Of a DNA stretch of 64,000 bases, positions 34,842 to 43,800 are shown one piece after another. The first letter of the stretch is position 1. Each line of letters begins with the position of its first letter. Where the stretch lies: positions 1 through 64,000 of the forward strand of contig SVRP01000002.1 in assembly GCA_015064735.1 (NCBI GenBank), in the 5' to 3' direction. This DNA is from Oscillospiraceae bacterium. Lineage in GTDB: Bacteria; Bacillota; Clostridia; Oscillospirales; CAG-272. The notes below the pieces were generated by a model. That model did no database searches. It had not been told where the DNA came from and saw nothing but the letters and a program-made list of their open reading frames with translations. Made by a program: the position numbers and the translations under genes.

Positions 34842-35138
34842 ATGAAAAAATTATTAGCTTGTTTACTTATCCTTTGCTTGGTTTCTGCAATCATATGCGC
34901 ATGCGGCAAAAAGGATAATACCGAAACTAATAACGATGGTACAACTACATTGGCAGACGATTCTTCCAATATCGGTACTGATGACTCTGATTCCGTTAGC
35001 GGAGATGATTCTTCTGACCTCGGCGGAGATGATTCTTCCAGCTCGGAAGAGTCCTCTGAGAAGCCTATTCCCGATATCTCCAAGGAGCCCGTTTCTCCTA
35101 ACCCCGATGAGGACGGAAAGTGGTCTAACCCCTATTAA
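34842..35138 (+). CDS. Small acidic lipoprotein (paralogue)
   Basis: The 98-residue protein starts at ATG 34842 (a TTG six bases upstream is less likely). The lipobox is ICAC with Cys about 22. The mature part is Ser/Asp-rich, followed by a short proline-containing tail (KPIPDISKEPVSPNPDED) ending KWSNPY. It is 20 bp downstream of the beta-helix gene and paralogous to 31955-32236 over the first ~45 residues. Confidence 0.65.
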   Translation: MKKLLACLLILCLVSAIICACGKKDNTETNNDGTTTLADDSSNIGTDDSDSVSGDDSSDLGGDDSSSSEESSEKPIPDISKEPVSPNPDEDGKWSNPY

Positions 35139-35181
35139 TAACGCTACGCTTTTAAGCGTACAAGCAACTGAATAACACTTT

Positions 35182-35225
35182 AGCCGCTCTTATTATCGTT
35201 CTTCGATGGTAAGAGCGGCTTTTGT
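35182..35225 (+). terminator. Terminator closing the surface island
   Basis: AGCCGCTCTTA (35182-35192) pairs with TAAGAGCGGCT (35210-35220), followed by TTTTG. A small ACGCTTTTAAGCGT palindrome lies at 35147-35160. Confidence 0.85.
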
Positions 35226-35291
35226 CGTATTTTTGGACAATTTAATGCGAAATAATTTTTAAATTTTTGGCACGATTATAATTATTTTCTG

Positions 35292-35320
35292 TTGACTTTA
35301 TTGTCGCATTATGTTATAAT
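35292..35320 (+). promoter_or_regulatory. Promoter of the purine operon
   Basis: TTGACT (35292-35297) and TATAAT (35315-35320) with a 17-bp spacer, directly upstream of the riboswitch. Confidence 0.85.
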
Positions 35321-35336
35321 TATTTTGTAGTTTTAT

Positions 35337-35412
35337 GGGCGCTTTACAACCGGCGGATTTTGTGGAAATAACCACGGTGGGAGTTGAGCGCAATAACGCC
35401 GACCGCCTGGGC
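35337..35412 (+). promoter_or_regulatory. ZTP riboswitch (pfl motif)
   Basis: The helix GCGC (35339-35342) pairs with GCGC before CAATAACGCCGA, enclosing CCGGCGG and a GTGG/CCAC hairpin. The hallmark 3' element CCGCCTGGGC (35403-35412) is intact. This class senses ZTP/ZMP, which accumulates when one-carbon folate is short, and turns on purine and folate genes. Placement before purE and overlap with a terminator hairpin fit transcriptional control. Confidence 0.88.
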
Positions 35413-35450
35413 AAACCTGTTTGTGTAGGATAGGTTTGCCTATATTTTGT
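35409..35450 (+). terminator. Expression-platform terminator of the ZTP riboswitch
   Basis: GGCAAACCT (35410-35418) pairs with AGGTTTGCC (35432-35440), followed by TATATTTTGTTT. The 5' arm shares GGGC with the conserved riboswitch element, so ligand binding would block terminator formation. Confidence 0.8.
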
Positions 35451-35464
35451 TTATGGAGGATTTT

Positions 35465-35959
35465 ATGAAAAAGATCGGTATTATCATGGGAAGCGACAGC
35501 GACCTTCCAATCGTTCAAAAGGCAATTGACGTTCTTAAGGAGTTTGAGGTACCCTTTGAGGTTCACGTTTTTTCCGCGCACAGAACGCCCGTTGAAGCGA
35601 AGGACTTTTCAGCTAACGCAAGAGCTAACGGCTTTGGCGCTATCATAGCTGCGGCAGGTATGGCAGCTCATCTTGCGGGGGCGGTTGCGGCAAATACCAC
35701 TTTGCCTGTAATAGGTATTCCCGTAAGCTCTAAAAATCTCGGCGGCATGGAGGCTCTCCTTTCTACCGTTCAAATGCCCTCGGGTATTCCCGTTGCGACC
35801 GTTGCGATCGACGGCGCGGCAAATGCGGCTCTTCTCGCAATTGAGATGCTTGCAATAACCGATGGTACCCTTGCTGCTAAGCTCGATGCAAAGCGCGCCA
35901 AGGCAACCGAGACGGTTCTTGAAAAGAACAGAAATATCGAGCTTCAATTTAACAAGTAA
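35465..35959 (+). CDS. purE: N5-carboxyaminoimidazole ribonucleotide mutase
   Basis: The 164-residue enzyme converts N5-CAIR to CAIR. The N-terminal motif IGIIMGSDSDLPI and the following SAHRTP are diagnostic. ATG 35465 follows GGAGG; a frame starting at 35447 would include that site. The partner purK is not in the window, nor are purB, purC and purF, so the pathway continues elsewhere. Confidence 0.96.
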   Translation: MKKIGIIMGSDSDLPIVQKAIDVLKEFEVPFEVHVFSAHRTPVEAKDFSANARANGFGAIIAAAGMAAHLAGAVAANTTLPVIGIPVSSKNLGGMEALLSTVQMPSGIPVATVAIDGAANAALLAIEMLAITDGTLAAKLDAKRAKATETVLEKNRNIELQFNK

Positions 35960-35992
35960 TTAATAAATGACATATAAAGGGAGAAAGAGAAA

Positions 35993-37033
35993 ATGAAAAG
36001 CTTTAGCGAAAGTTACAAGGCGGCAGGTGTTGACATCACAGCCGGCTACAAATCGGTTGAGTTAATGAAAGCTCATATCGCAAGAACCCGAAATGAGGGG
36101 TGCCTTGATGATGTCGGAGGTTTTGGAGGTTGCTTTGGTCTTCCTCTCGGAATCGAAAATCCCGTACTTGTATCAGGAACTGACGGTTGCGGAACAAAGG
36201 TGAAGATGGCTATACTTATGGACAAGCACGATACAATAGGAATAGATGCCGTTGCTATGTGTGTCAACGACATTATTTGCTGTGGCGCGAGACCTCTGTT
36301 TTTCCTTGATTATATAGCTTGCGGAAAGAATATTCCCGAGAAAATAGCCGCTATCGTTGGCGGTGTTGCGGAAGGATGCGTTCAGTCCGGAGCGGCTCTC
36401 ATCGGCGGTGAGACTGCCGAACATCCCGGTATGATGCCTGAGAATGAATATGACCTTGCCGGTTTTGCAGTTGGAATCGTTGATAAGAATAAAATACTTG
36501 ACAACACCAAGACCGAGGAGGGGGACGTTGTTATTGCTCTTGCTTCAAGCGGAATCCATTCAAACGGATTTTCTCTTGTAAGAAAGGTATTCGATATAGA
36601 CAACAATCCCGATACGCTTTACGTTCCTTGCGAAGCTCTTGGCGGCGCAAGCATAGCAGAAACTCTTCTCACTCCTACCAAGATATACGTTAAGAGTGTT
36701 CTTGCTCTTCTTGAAAAGGTAAACGTAAAGGGAATCAGCCATATCACGGGAGGCGGATTCTACGAAAACATACCGAGAGCTCTTCCCAAGGGATATACCG
36801 CAAAGATAGACAGAAGCGCGGTTAAAGTTCTTCCTATTTTCGAGCTTATTGCAAAGACAGGCAACATTCCCGAGAGAGACATGTTCAACACTTATAATAT
36901 GGGCGTTGGTATGAGCATAACCGTTCCTGCAAATGAGGTCGATACGGCACTTGAGATTCTTAAGGCTTGCGGCGAGGATGCGTACGTTATCGGTGAGATT
37001 GTCAAGTCTGATGAGGGTGTTATCCTTTACTGA
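35993..37033 (+). CDS. purM: Phosphoribosylformylglycinamidine cyclo-ligase (AIR synthetase)
   Basis: The 346-residue enzyme closes the imidazole ring using ATP. Typical segments: SYKAAGVDITAGYKSVELMK, GTDGCGTKVKMA, GGETAEHPGMMPENEYDLAGFAVG (split here by function, not sequence), and HITGGGFYENIPR. Length is normal. It is 33 bp after purE and 15 bp before purN in one operon. Confidence 0.96.
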   Translation: MKSFSESYKAAGVDITAGYKSVELMKAHIARTRNEGCLDDVGGFGGCFGLPLGIENPVLVSGTDGCGTKVKMAILMDKHDTIGIDAVAMCVNDIICCGARPLFFLDYIACGKNIPEKIAAIVGGVAEGCVQSGAALIGGETAEHPGMMPENEYDLAGFAVGIVDKNKILDNTKTEEGDVVIALASSGIHSNGFSLVRKVFDIDNNPDTLYVPCEALGGASIAETLLTPTKIYVKSVLALLEKVNVKGISHITGGGFYENIPRALPKGYTAKIDRSAVKVLPIFELIAKTGNIPERDMFNTYNMGVGMSITVPANEVDTALEILKACGEDAYVIGEIVKSDEGVILY

Positions 37034-37048
37034 TAAAGGAGGCTCCAT

Positions 37049-37675
37049 ATGAAATCTAACGATAAAATAAAGGTTGCCGTTCTCGTATCGGGAGGGGGAA
37101 CCAATCTACAAGCTATCATCGATGCTGAGGCGGCAGGAATAATCAAACACGGTACCGTTAGTCTTGTTATTTCTAACAATCCAAATGCGTACGCTCTTGC
37201 AAGAGCGGCTAACGCGGGGATTTCAACGGTTGTTATTTCAAGCAAGGAATACAAGGAACAAGATGTGTTTGAGGAAAAGCTTATAAACACACTTAAAGAA
37301 AACGGAATAGAACTTATAGTCCTTGCCGGCTTTATGCGCATTTTGAGTGAGAAATTCACATCAAGATATTCCAGAAGAATTATAAACGTTCACCCGTCTC
37401 TTATTCCATCGTTTTGTGGAAAAGGATACTATGGGTTAAAGGTTCACGAGGCAGCGTTAGCATACGGAGTTAAGGTAACCGGTGCCACCGTTCACTTTGT
37501 AAATGAAATTCCCGACGGCGGTGAGATTATTCTTCAAAAGAGCGTTTACATTAAAAAAGGCGAGTCCGCAGAAAGTCTTCAGCAAAGAGTTATGAGACAG
37601 GCTGAATGGAAGATACTTCCCAAGGCACTTGAACTTGTCTCAAAGGAAATGTTGTCAGAAAAGAAAGGAAAATAA
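37049..37675 (+). CDS. purN: Phosphoribosylglycinamide formyltransferase
   Basis: The 208-residue enzyme transfers a formyl group from 10-formyl-THF to GAR. Motifs: VLVSGGGTNLQAI, LAGFMRILS, the catalytic NVHPSLIPSF (Asn-His) and VTGATVHFVNEIPDGG with the essential Asp. AAAGGAGG precedes ATG 37049. Folate dependence ties it to the ZTP riboswitch at the head of the operon. Confidence 0.96.
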   Translation: MKSNDKIKVAVLVSGGGTNLQAIIDAEAAGIIKHGTVSLVISNNPNAYALARAANAGISTVVISSKEYKEQDVFEEKLINTLKENGIELIVLAGFMRILSEKFTSRYSRRIINVHPSLIPSFCGKGYYGLKVHEAALAYGVKVTGATVHFVNEIPDGGEIILQKSVYIKKGESAESLQQRVMRQAEWKILPKALELVSKEMLSEKKGK

Positions 37676-37676
37676 A

Positions 37677-38396
37677 ATGAGCATTTACGATATTAATTGT
37701 ATTGGAAAGCTATTGAATGAAAATACATATCCCGGAAGAGGAATTGTTATAGGTAAGACTCCCAACGGTAAAAAAGCAGTTTTTGCTTACTTCATTATGG
37801 GAAGAAGTGAAAACAGCAGAAACAGAATATTTATTGAAAACGGTGATGACGTCGTTATACATCCCTTTGACGCTTCAAAGGTGGAGGATCCTTCCTTGAT
37901 TATTTATTCTCCTATACGCAAGCTCGGCAACAAGCTTATTGTTACTAACGGAGATCAGACGGATACCGTATATGACGGACTTGTTGTAGGTAAGAGCTTT
38001 GAAGAAGCACTTCGCTCCCGTTGCTTTGAGCCTGATGCGCCCAACTTCACTCCCAGAATAAGCGGAATTCTTGATTTCGCTGATGCTGATTTTACCTACA
38101 AAATGAGTATTCTTAAGAGCGGAGACGAAAAGGGAAGTGTGTGCAACCGTTATACATTTGAATATAATCCTATTAACGGTCTTGGACATTTCATTCACAC
38201 CTACAACTGCGACGGAAATCCCATTCCCACTTTCACGGGAGAGCCCGAGCGCGTTGCAATGGTTGATGATATAGATGAATATACGAACATTCTCTGGAAA
38301 AATCTTAATGAAAAGAACAAGATATCTCTTTATGTAAGATATATTGATCTTGAGACCGGTAAGACAGAAAACAGAATGATAAATAAGAATGCTTGA
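37677..38396 (+). CDS. IMP cyclohydrolase, PurO-like family
   Basis: The 239-residue protein belongs to the IMP_cyclohyd (PF07826) family, which closes FAICAR to IMP, the last purine step. Seen are the N-terminal NTYPGRGIVIGKTPNGKKA and YFIMGRSENSRNR segments. The start is ATG 37677, one base after the purN stop; an upstream in-frame start lies within purN. The next gene is a stand-alone AICAR transformylase, so together they replace bifunctional PurH. Confidence 0.88.
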   Translation: MSIYDINCIGKLLNENTYPGRGIVIGKTPNGKKAVFAYFIMGRSENSRNRIFIENGDDVVIHPFDASKVEDPSLIIYSPIRKLGNKLIVTNGDQTDTVYDGLVVGKSFEEALRSRCFEPDAPNFTPRISGILDFADADFTYKMSILKSGDEKGSVCNRYTFEYNPINGLGHFIHTYNCDGNPIPTFTGEPERVAMVDDIDEYTNILWKNLNEKNKISLYVRYIDLETGKTENRMINKNA

Positions 38397-38405
38397 GGTG
38401 AAATA

Positions 38406-39590
38406 ATGAAAGAATTTGAATTGAAATACGGCTGTAATCCCAACCAAAAGCCTGCTAAAATTTTTATGAGCAATGACAAGGAGCTTCCCATAGAGATCCT
38501 TTCCGGAAAGCCCGGTTATATCAATTTTCTTGATGCGTTTAACAGCTGGCAGCTCGTTAAGGAGCTTAAGGAAGCAACGGGAATGCCTTGCGCAACTTCT
38601 TTTAAGCACGTAAGCCCTACGTCCGCAGCGGTTGGTTTGCCTCTGTCTGATACTCTTAAAAAGGCTTGTTTTGTTGACGATATAGAGGGGCTTGATGAGT
38701 CTCCAATTGCTTGTGCATACGCAAGAGCAAGAGGAACCGACAGAATGTCCTCTTTCGGAGACTGGGTAGCTCTCAGCGACGTATGTGATAAAACCACAGC
38801 CCTTATTCTTAAGAGAGAGGTTTCCGATGGAATCATTGCTCCCGGTTATACCGATGAGGCTCTTGAAATTCTTAAGTCTAAGAGAAAGGGTAATTACAAC
38901 ATTGTAAAGATCGACGCTGACTATACCCCCGATCCCGTAGAGCATAAGCAGGTTTTCGGAATCACCTTTGAGCAGGGAAGAAACAACTTTGAAATAAACA
39001 AAGAGCTTCTTTCCAATATCGTTACCGATAATAAAGAACTTCCCGAAAGCGCGGCACTTGACCTTATTATATCTCTCATTACTCTTAAGTACACACAGTC
39101 TAACTCCGTATGCTTTGCGTACAACGGACAGGCAATCGGTGTTGGCGCGGGACAGCAGTCGAGAATTCACTGTACTCGTCTTGCAGGAAACAAAGCGGAT
39201 ATATGGCACTTAAGACAGCATCCAAAGGTTTTGGCACTTCCTTTCCTTGATACTCTCGGTCGTCCCGACAGAGATAATACAATAGACGTATATATTTCCG
39301 ATGAGTGTGATGACGTTCTTGCCGAAGGCAGATGGCAGAATTATTTCAAGGAAAAGCCTGAAGCACTTACAGCAGAAGAGAAGAAGGAGTACCTTTCCAA
39401 GATAACCGGTGTTTCTGTAGGAAGTGATGCATTCTTCCCCTTCGGCGATAACATCGAAAGAGCAAGAAAGAGCGGTGTTACCTACATCGCGGAGCCCGGC
39501 GGTTCCATTCGTGACGATAACGTTATCGAGGTATGTAACAACTACGGTATGGTTATGTGCTTCACCGGTATGCGCTTGTTCCACCACTAA
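38406..39590 (+). CDS. purH: AICAR transformylase (PurH C-terminal domain, stand-alone)
   Basis: The 394-residue protein matches the formyltransferase half of PurH: LKYGCNPNQKP, TSFKHVSPTSAAVGLPL (catalytic Lys-His), RARGTDRMSSFGDW and AYNGQAIGVGAGQQSR. The N-terminal MGS-like IMP cyclohydrolase domain is missing. It uses 10-formyl-THF to formylate AICAR, the compound whose triphosphate the ZTP riboswitch senses. The cyclohydrolase step is supplied by the preceding gene. Confidence 0.93.
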   Translation: MKEFELKYGCNPNQKPAKIFMSNDKELPIEILSGKPGYINFLDAFNSWQLVKELKEATGMPCATSFKHVSPTSAAVGLPLSDTLKKACFVDDIEGLDESPIACAYARARGTDRMSSFGDWVALSDVCDKTTALILKREVSDGIIAPGYTDEALEILKSKRKGNYNIVKIDADYTPDPVEHKQVFGITFEQGRNNFEINKELLSNIVTDNKELPESAALDLIISLITLKYTQSNSVCFAYNGQAIGVGAGQQSRIHCTRLAGNKADIWHLRQHPKVLALPFLDTLGRPDRDNTIDVYISDECDDVLAEGRWQNYFKEKPEALTAEEKKEYLSKITGVSVGSDAFFPFGDNIERARKSGVTYIAEPGGSIRDDNVIEVCNNYGMVMCFTGMRLFHH

Positions 39591-39613
39591 TAAAACCTGC
39601 GAGGTCTGTATAT

Positions 39614-40879
39614 ATGAAAATAATGGTAGTAGGTGGCGGCGGAAGAGAGCATGCCATCATTAAAAAAATTAAGCAAAGTCCTGCAGTTGAAGAGATTTAC
39701 GTTCTTCCCGGAAATGCCGGAATGAATAAAGATGCTGTGTGTGTTAATATCGGAGCAAAGGATCTCGACGGCATTGTAAATTTTGCAAAGGAAAACAAGA
39801 TCGATTACGCTATCGTAGCTCCCGATGATCCTCTTGTACTCGGAGCTGTTGACAGATTAAACGAAATTGGTATCCCTTGTTTTGGACCTAAAGCTAATGC
39901 TGCAATAATAGAGGGAAGTAAGATCTTTTCCAAAAATCTTATGAAGAAGTACGGAATCCCTACTGCAGGATATGAAGTTTTTACCGAAATGGAGCCTGCG
40001 CTCAAGTATCTCGATAGCTCATCGTATCCTACGGTAATAAAGGCTGACGGTCTTGCACTCGGTAAGGGTGTGGTTATTGCAATGAATAAGGAAGAAGCCA
40101 TTGACGCGGTCAAATCAATGATGGAGGATCGCATGTTTGGAGATAGTGGAAGCCGCGTTGTTATAGAGGAATTTCTCACAGGTCCCGAGGTATCTGTCCT
40201 TGCATTTACCGACGGAAAGACTGTTGTTCCTATGATTTCGTCTATGGACCATAAGAGAGCCCTTGATAACGACGAAGGACTTAACACAGGAGGAATGGGA
40301 ACTGTTGCTCCCAATCCTTACTATACCAGCGATGTGGCAGAGCAGTGCATGAAGGATATTTTCCTTCCAACTATAAATGCAATGAATTCCGAGGGACGTA
40401 CTTTCAAGGGGTGCTTGTATTTCGGTTTGATGTTGACACCCAAGGGACCTAAGGTAATCGAATACAATTGCCGTTTCGGTGATCCTGAAACTCAGGTCGT
40501 TCTTCCGTTGCTTGAAAGCGATCTTCTTGAGATTATGATGGCATGTACAAACGGAACACTTACCACCGACATGGTTAAGTTTTCAGATAAGCATGCGTGC
40601 TGTGTAATCATGGCATCGGGGGGATATCCTAAGTCCTATAAGAGCGGCTTCGAAATTACCGCCGAGGACGGTATGACCGCAGATATCTATTTTGCCGGAG
40701 CAAAAGAGACTGACGGCAAGCTTGTAACCGCAGGCGGACGTGTTCTCGGTGTAACCGCGGTTGATAAGGATCTTGAATCCGCAATTGCAAAGGCTTATGA
40801 AAACGTTAAAAAAGTTAACTTTGAGGGTGCACATTACCGCAAAGATATCGGTAAAAGAGCAATGGCTGCATCTAAATAA
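39614..40879 (+). CDS. purD: Phosphoribosylamine-glycine ligase (GAR synthetase)
   Basis: The 421-residue ATP-grasp enzyme couples phosphoribosylamine to glycine. The N-terminus MVVGGGGREHAI, IKADGLALGKGV (ATP-grasp), LNTGGMGTVAPNPYY, and EYNCRFGDPETQ are intact. ATG 39614 is preferred; the frame extends upstream into the transformylase gene. 23-bp spacing on the upstream side and 15 bp before purL. Confidence 0.96.
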   Translation: MKIMVVGGGGREHAIIKKIKQSPAVEEIYVLPGNAGMNKDAVCVNIGAKDLDGIVNFAKENKIDYAIVAPDDPLVLGAVDRLNEIGIPCFGPKANAAIIEGSKIFSKNLMKKYGIPTAGYEVFTEMEPALKYLDSSSYPTVIKADGLALGKGVVIAMNKEEAIDAVKSMMEDRMFGDSGSRVVIEEFLTGPEVSVLAFTDGKTVVPMISSMDHKRALDNDEGLNTGGMGTVAPNPYYTSDVAEQCMKDIFLPTINAMNSEGRTFKGCLYFGLMLTPKGPKVIEYNCRFGDPETQVVLPLLESDLLEIMMACTNGTLTTDMVKFSDKHACCVIMASGGYPKSYKSGFEITAEDGMTADIYFAGAKETDGKLVTAGGRVLGVTAVDKDLESAIAKAYENVKKVNFEGAHYRKDIGKRAMAASK

Positions 40880-40894
40880 AATATAGGAGTAAAT

Positions 40895-43800
40895 ATGGTT
40901 TACAGAGTTTATGTTGAAAAGAAAAAGGAGCTTGCAAACGAAGCACGCAATCTTTTCAATGAAGTAAGAAATCTTCTTTTTATAAACAATCTTGAGGATT
41001 TGCGTTTGCTTAACCGCTATGACGTTGAAAATATCGACAAGCCCTTGTTCGATTATGCGGTAAATACCGTATTTTCCGAGCCTCAGCTTGATATAGTAAC
41101 GTATGAGCTTCCCAAGGATAACGCAACAGTTTTTGCTGTTGAATATCTTCCCGGTCAGTTCGATCAGAGAGCCGATTCCGCAGCTCAGTGTATTCAGCTT
41201 TTTTCTCAGGGAGAACGTCCTACCGTAAGAACCGCGAGAATTTACATTCTTTACGGTGCTCTTTCCGACGCAGAAATAAATGCAATCAAGAAGTATGTTA
41301 TCAACCCCGTAGAAAGCCGCGAGGCTTCACTCGATACTGTTGAAACTCTTGCTGTCTCTTATGATATTCCTACGACAGTAAAGACACTTGAGGGATTTAT
41401 AGATCTTGATGAAAACGGTCTTGCTGATTTCGTTAAGTCCTACGGTCTTGCAATGGATATTGATGATATTCGTTTCTGCAGAGATTATTTCAGAAGTGAA
41501 AAGAGAGACCCTACCATTACCGAGATCAGAATGATCGATACATACTGGTCCGACCACTGCCGTCATACCACTTTCCTCACAACCATTGATAACGTAAGGT
41601 TTGAGGATGAACAGCTTGCAAAGGCTTACGATGAATATGTGGCGACAAGAAAGGCACTCGGCAGAACGAAGCCTATCAATCTTATGGATATCGCAACTCT
41701 TGCGGTAAGACATCTCAAGAAGGAAGGCTTGCTTCCTCGTCTTGATGAATCCGAAGAGATTAATGCATGTACGGTTAAGATTAAGGTTGATGTTAACGGC
41801 GAGGAACAGGATTGGCTGTTGCTCTTCAAGAACGAGACACATAACCATCCTACCGAGATAGAGCCTTTTGGCGGTGCTGCTACCTGTATCGGTGGAGCGA
41901 TAAGAGACCCCCTTTCGGGAAGATCATACGTTTATGCAGCAATGCGTGTAACCGGTGCGGCAGACCCGAGAAAGCCTGTTGACCAGACTATTCCCGGCAA
42001 GCTTCCCCAGAGAAAGATCGTAACGACCGCAGCTGCAGGATATTCGTCTTACGGTAACCAGATAGGACTTGCTACCGGTCAGGTTGACGAAATATATCAC
42101 GACGGATACGTTGCAAAGCGTATGGAAATTGGTGCGGTTATTGCGGCGGCTCCCGCTAAGAACGTAAGACGTGAGGTTCCCGAGGACGGCGATATCGTTA
42201 TTCTTCTTGGCGGAAGAACAGGTAGAGACGGTTGTGGAGGAGCAACAGGCTCGTCCAAGTCCCATACTCTCGAATCTCTTGAATCCTGCGGTGCAGAGGT
42301 TCAGAAGGGAAATGCACCCGAAGAAAGAAAACTTCAGAGACTTTTCAGGAATCCAGAAGCCTCTGCTATGATCAAACGTTGTAACGACTTTGGCGCAGGC
42401 GGTGTTTCTGTTGCTATCGGCGAACTTGCAGACGGTCTTTATATCGACCTTAATGCTGTACCCAAGAAATATGACGGTCTTGACGGAACAGAGCTTGCTA
42501 TAAGCGAATCTCAGGAGAGAATGGCTGTTGTTGTCGAGAAGCAGGACGTTGAAAGATTCATTGCTCTTGCAGGAAAGGAAAACCTTGAAGCTACTGTTGT
42601 TGCACACGTAACCGCGGAGCCAAGACTCGTAATGAACTGGAACGGTCAGACGATCGTAAATATATCCAGAGAATTCCTTAACTCTAACGGCGCTGAAAAG
42701 CATATCGACATAGTTGCGGCTAAGCCCGAGCCCTTTAAGAAGGAGGTTAACGGAAGCTTTACCGACATGGCAAAGGCTCTTGCAACAGACCTTAACGTAT
42801 GTTCCAAGAGAGGTCTTGTAGAGCGTTTTGACTCTACTATCGGTGCGGGTACTGTTACGATGCCTTATGGCGGTAAGAATCAGAGCACTCCTTCTCAGGT
42901 TATGGTTAATAAGGTTTCTGTTGAAGGCGCAGTTACCGATACTTGTTCCTTTATGGCGTGGGGATATAATCCTTTTATTGCTGAAAAGAGCCCCTACCAC
43001 AGTGCATATCTCGCTGTTGTTGAGTCTGTTTCTAAGCTTATTGCCGGCGGCGCTGAATTTAAGGATGTTTATCTTACGTTCCAGGAATACTTTGAAAAAC
43101 CTCTTAAGGATCCTAAGCGTTGGGGAAAGCCTTTGTCCGCTCTCCTTGGCGCGTTTATGGCACAGAAGGATTTTGGAATCGGTGCTATCGGCGGCAAGGA
43201 CTCCATGAGTGGAAGCTTTGAGAAAATTGATGTTCCTCCTACACTCGTTTCCTTTGCGGTTACCACAGGTAAGGTTGATCATGTTGTAACTCAGGAATTC
43301 AAATCTGCGGGACACAATGTATATATCCTTAAGCCTGAATATACGAACGACGGACTTCCTTGCGCAAAGTCGCAGATAGCCCTCTATGATAAGGTCTACG
43401 GACTCGTTAAGAGCGGAAAGGCAGTTGCTGTTTATACGCCTACATACGGCGGTATTGCCGAGGGCGTTATGAAGATGTGCTTCGGTAACGATATTGGATT
43501 TAAGTATGACACAAATCTCTCACTTGACGACATCTTTGGATATAATTACGGCGCATTTATCGTTGAAGCTGCTGACGGATGTGAGCTTGATGAGACAAAG
43601 CTTGGTGTAACTACAGCTGAATGTGAGATCGCATGCGGCGAGGAAAAGGTATGCCTTAAGAGTATCTATACCGATTACGAGAATACTCTCGAGGGCGTTT
43701 ATCCCACCAATGCGGCTGAATCCGATAAGGAGATCCCTGCATTCTCTTACGATAAGAAGAGCCGAGTTGCACCTGCAATACTTTGCAAGAAGCCCAAGGT

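Noticed and set aside
41924..43315. 463-codon open frame on the minus strand
   Set aside because: Opposite purL, which is full-length with all motifs; composition is that of an antisense frame.
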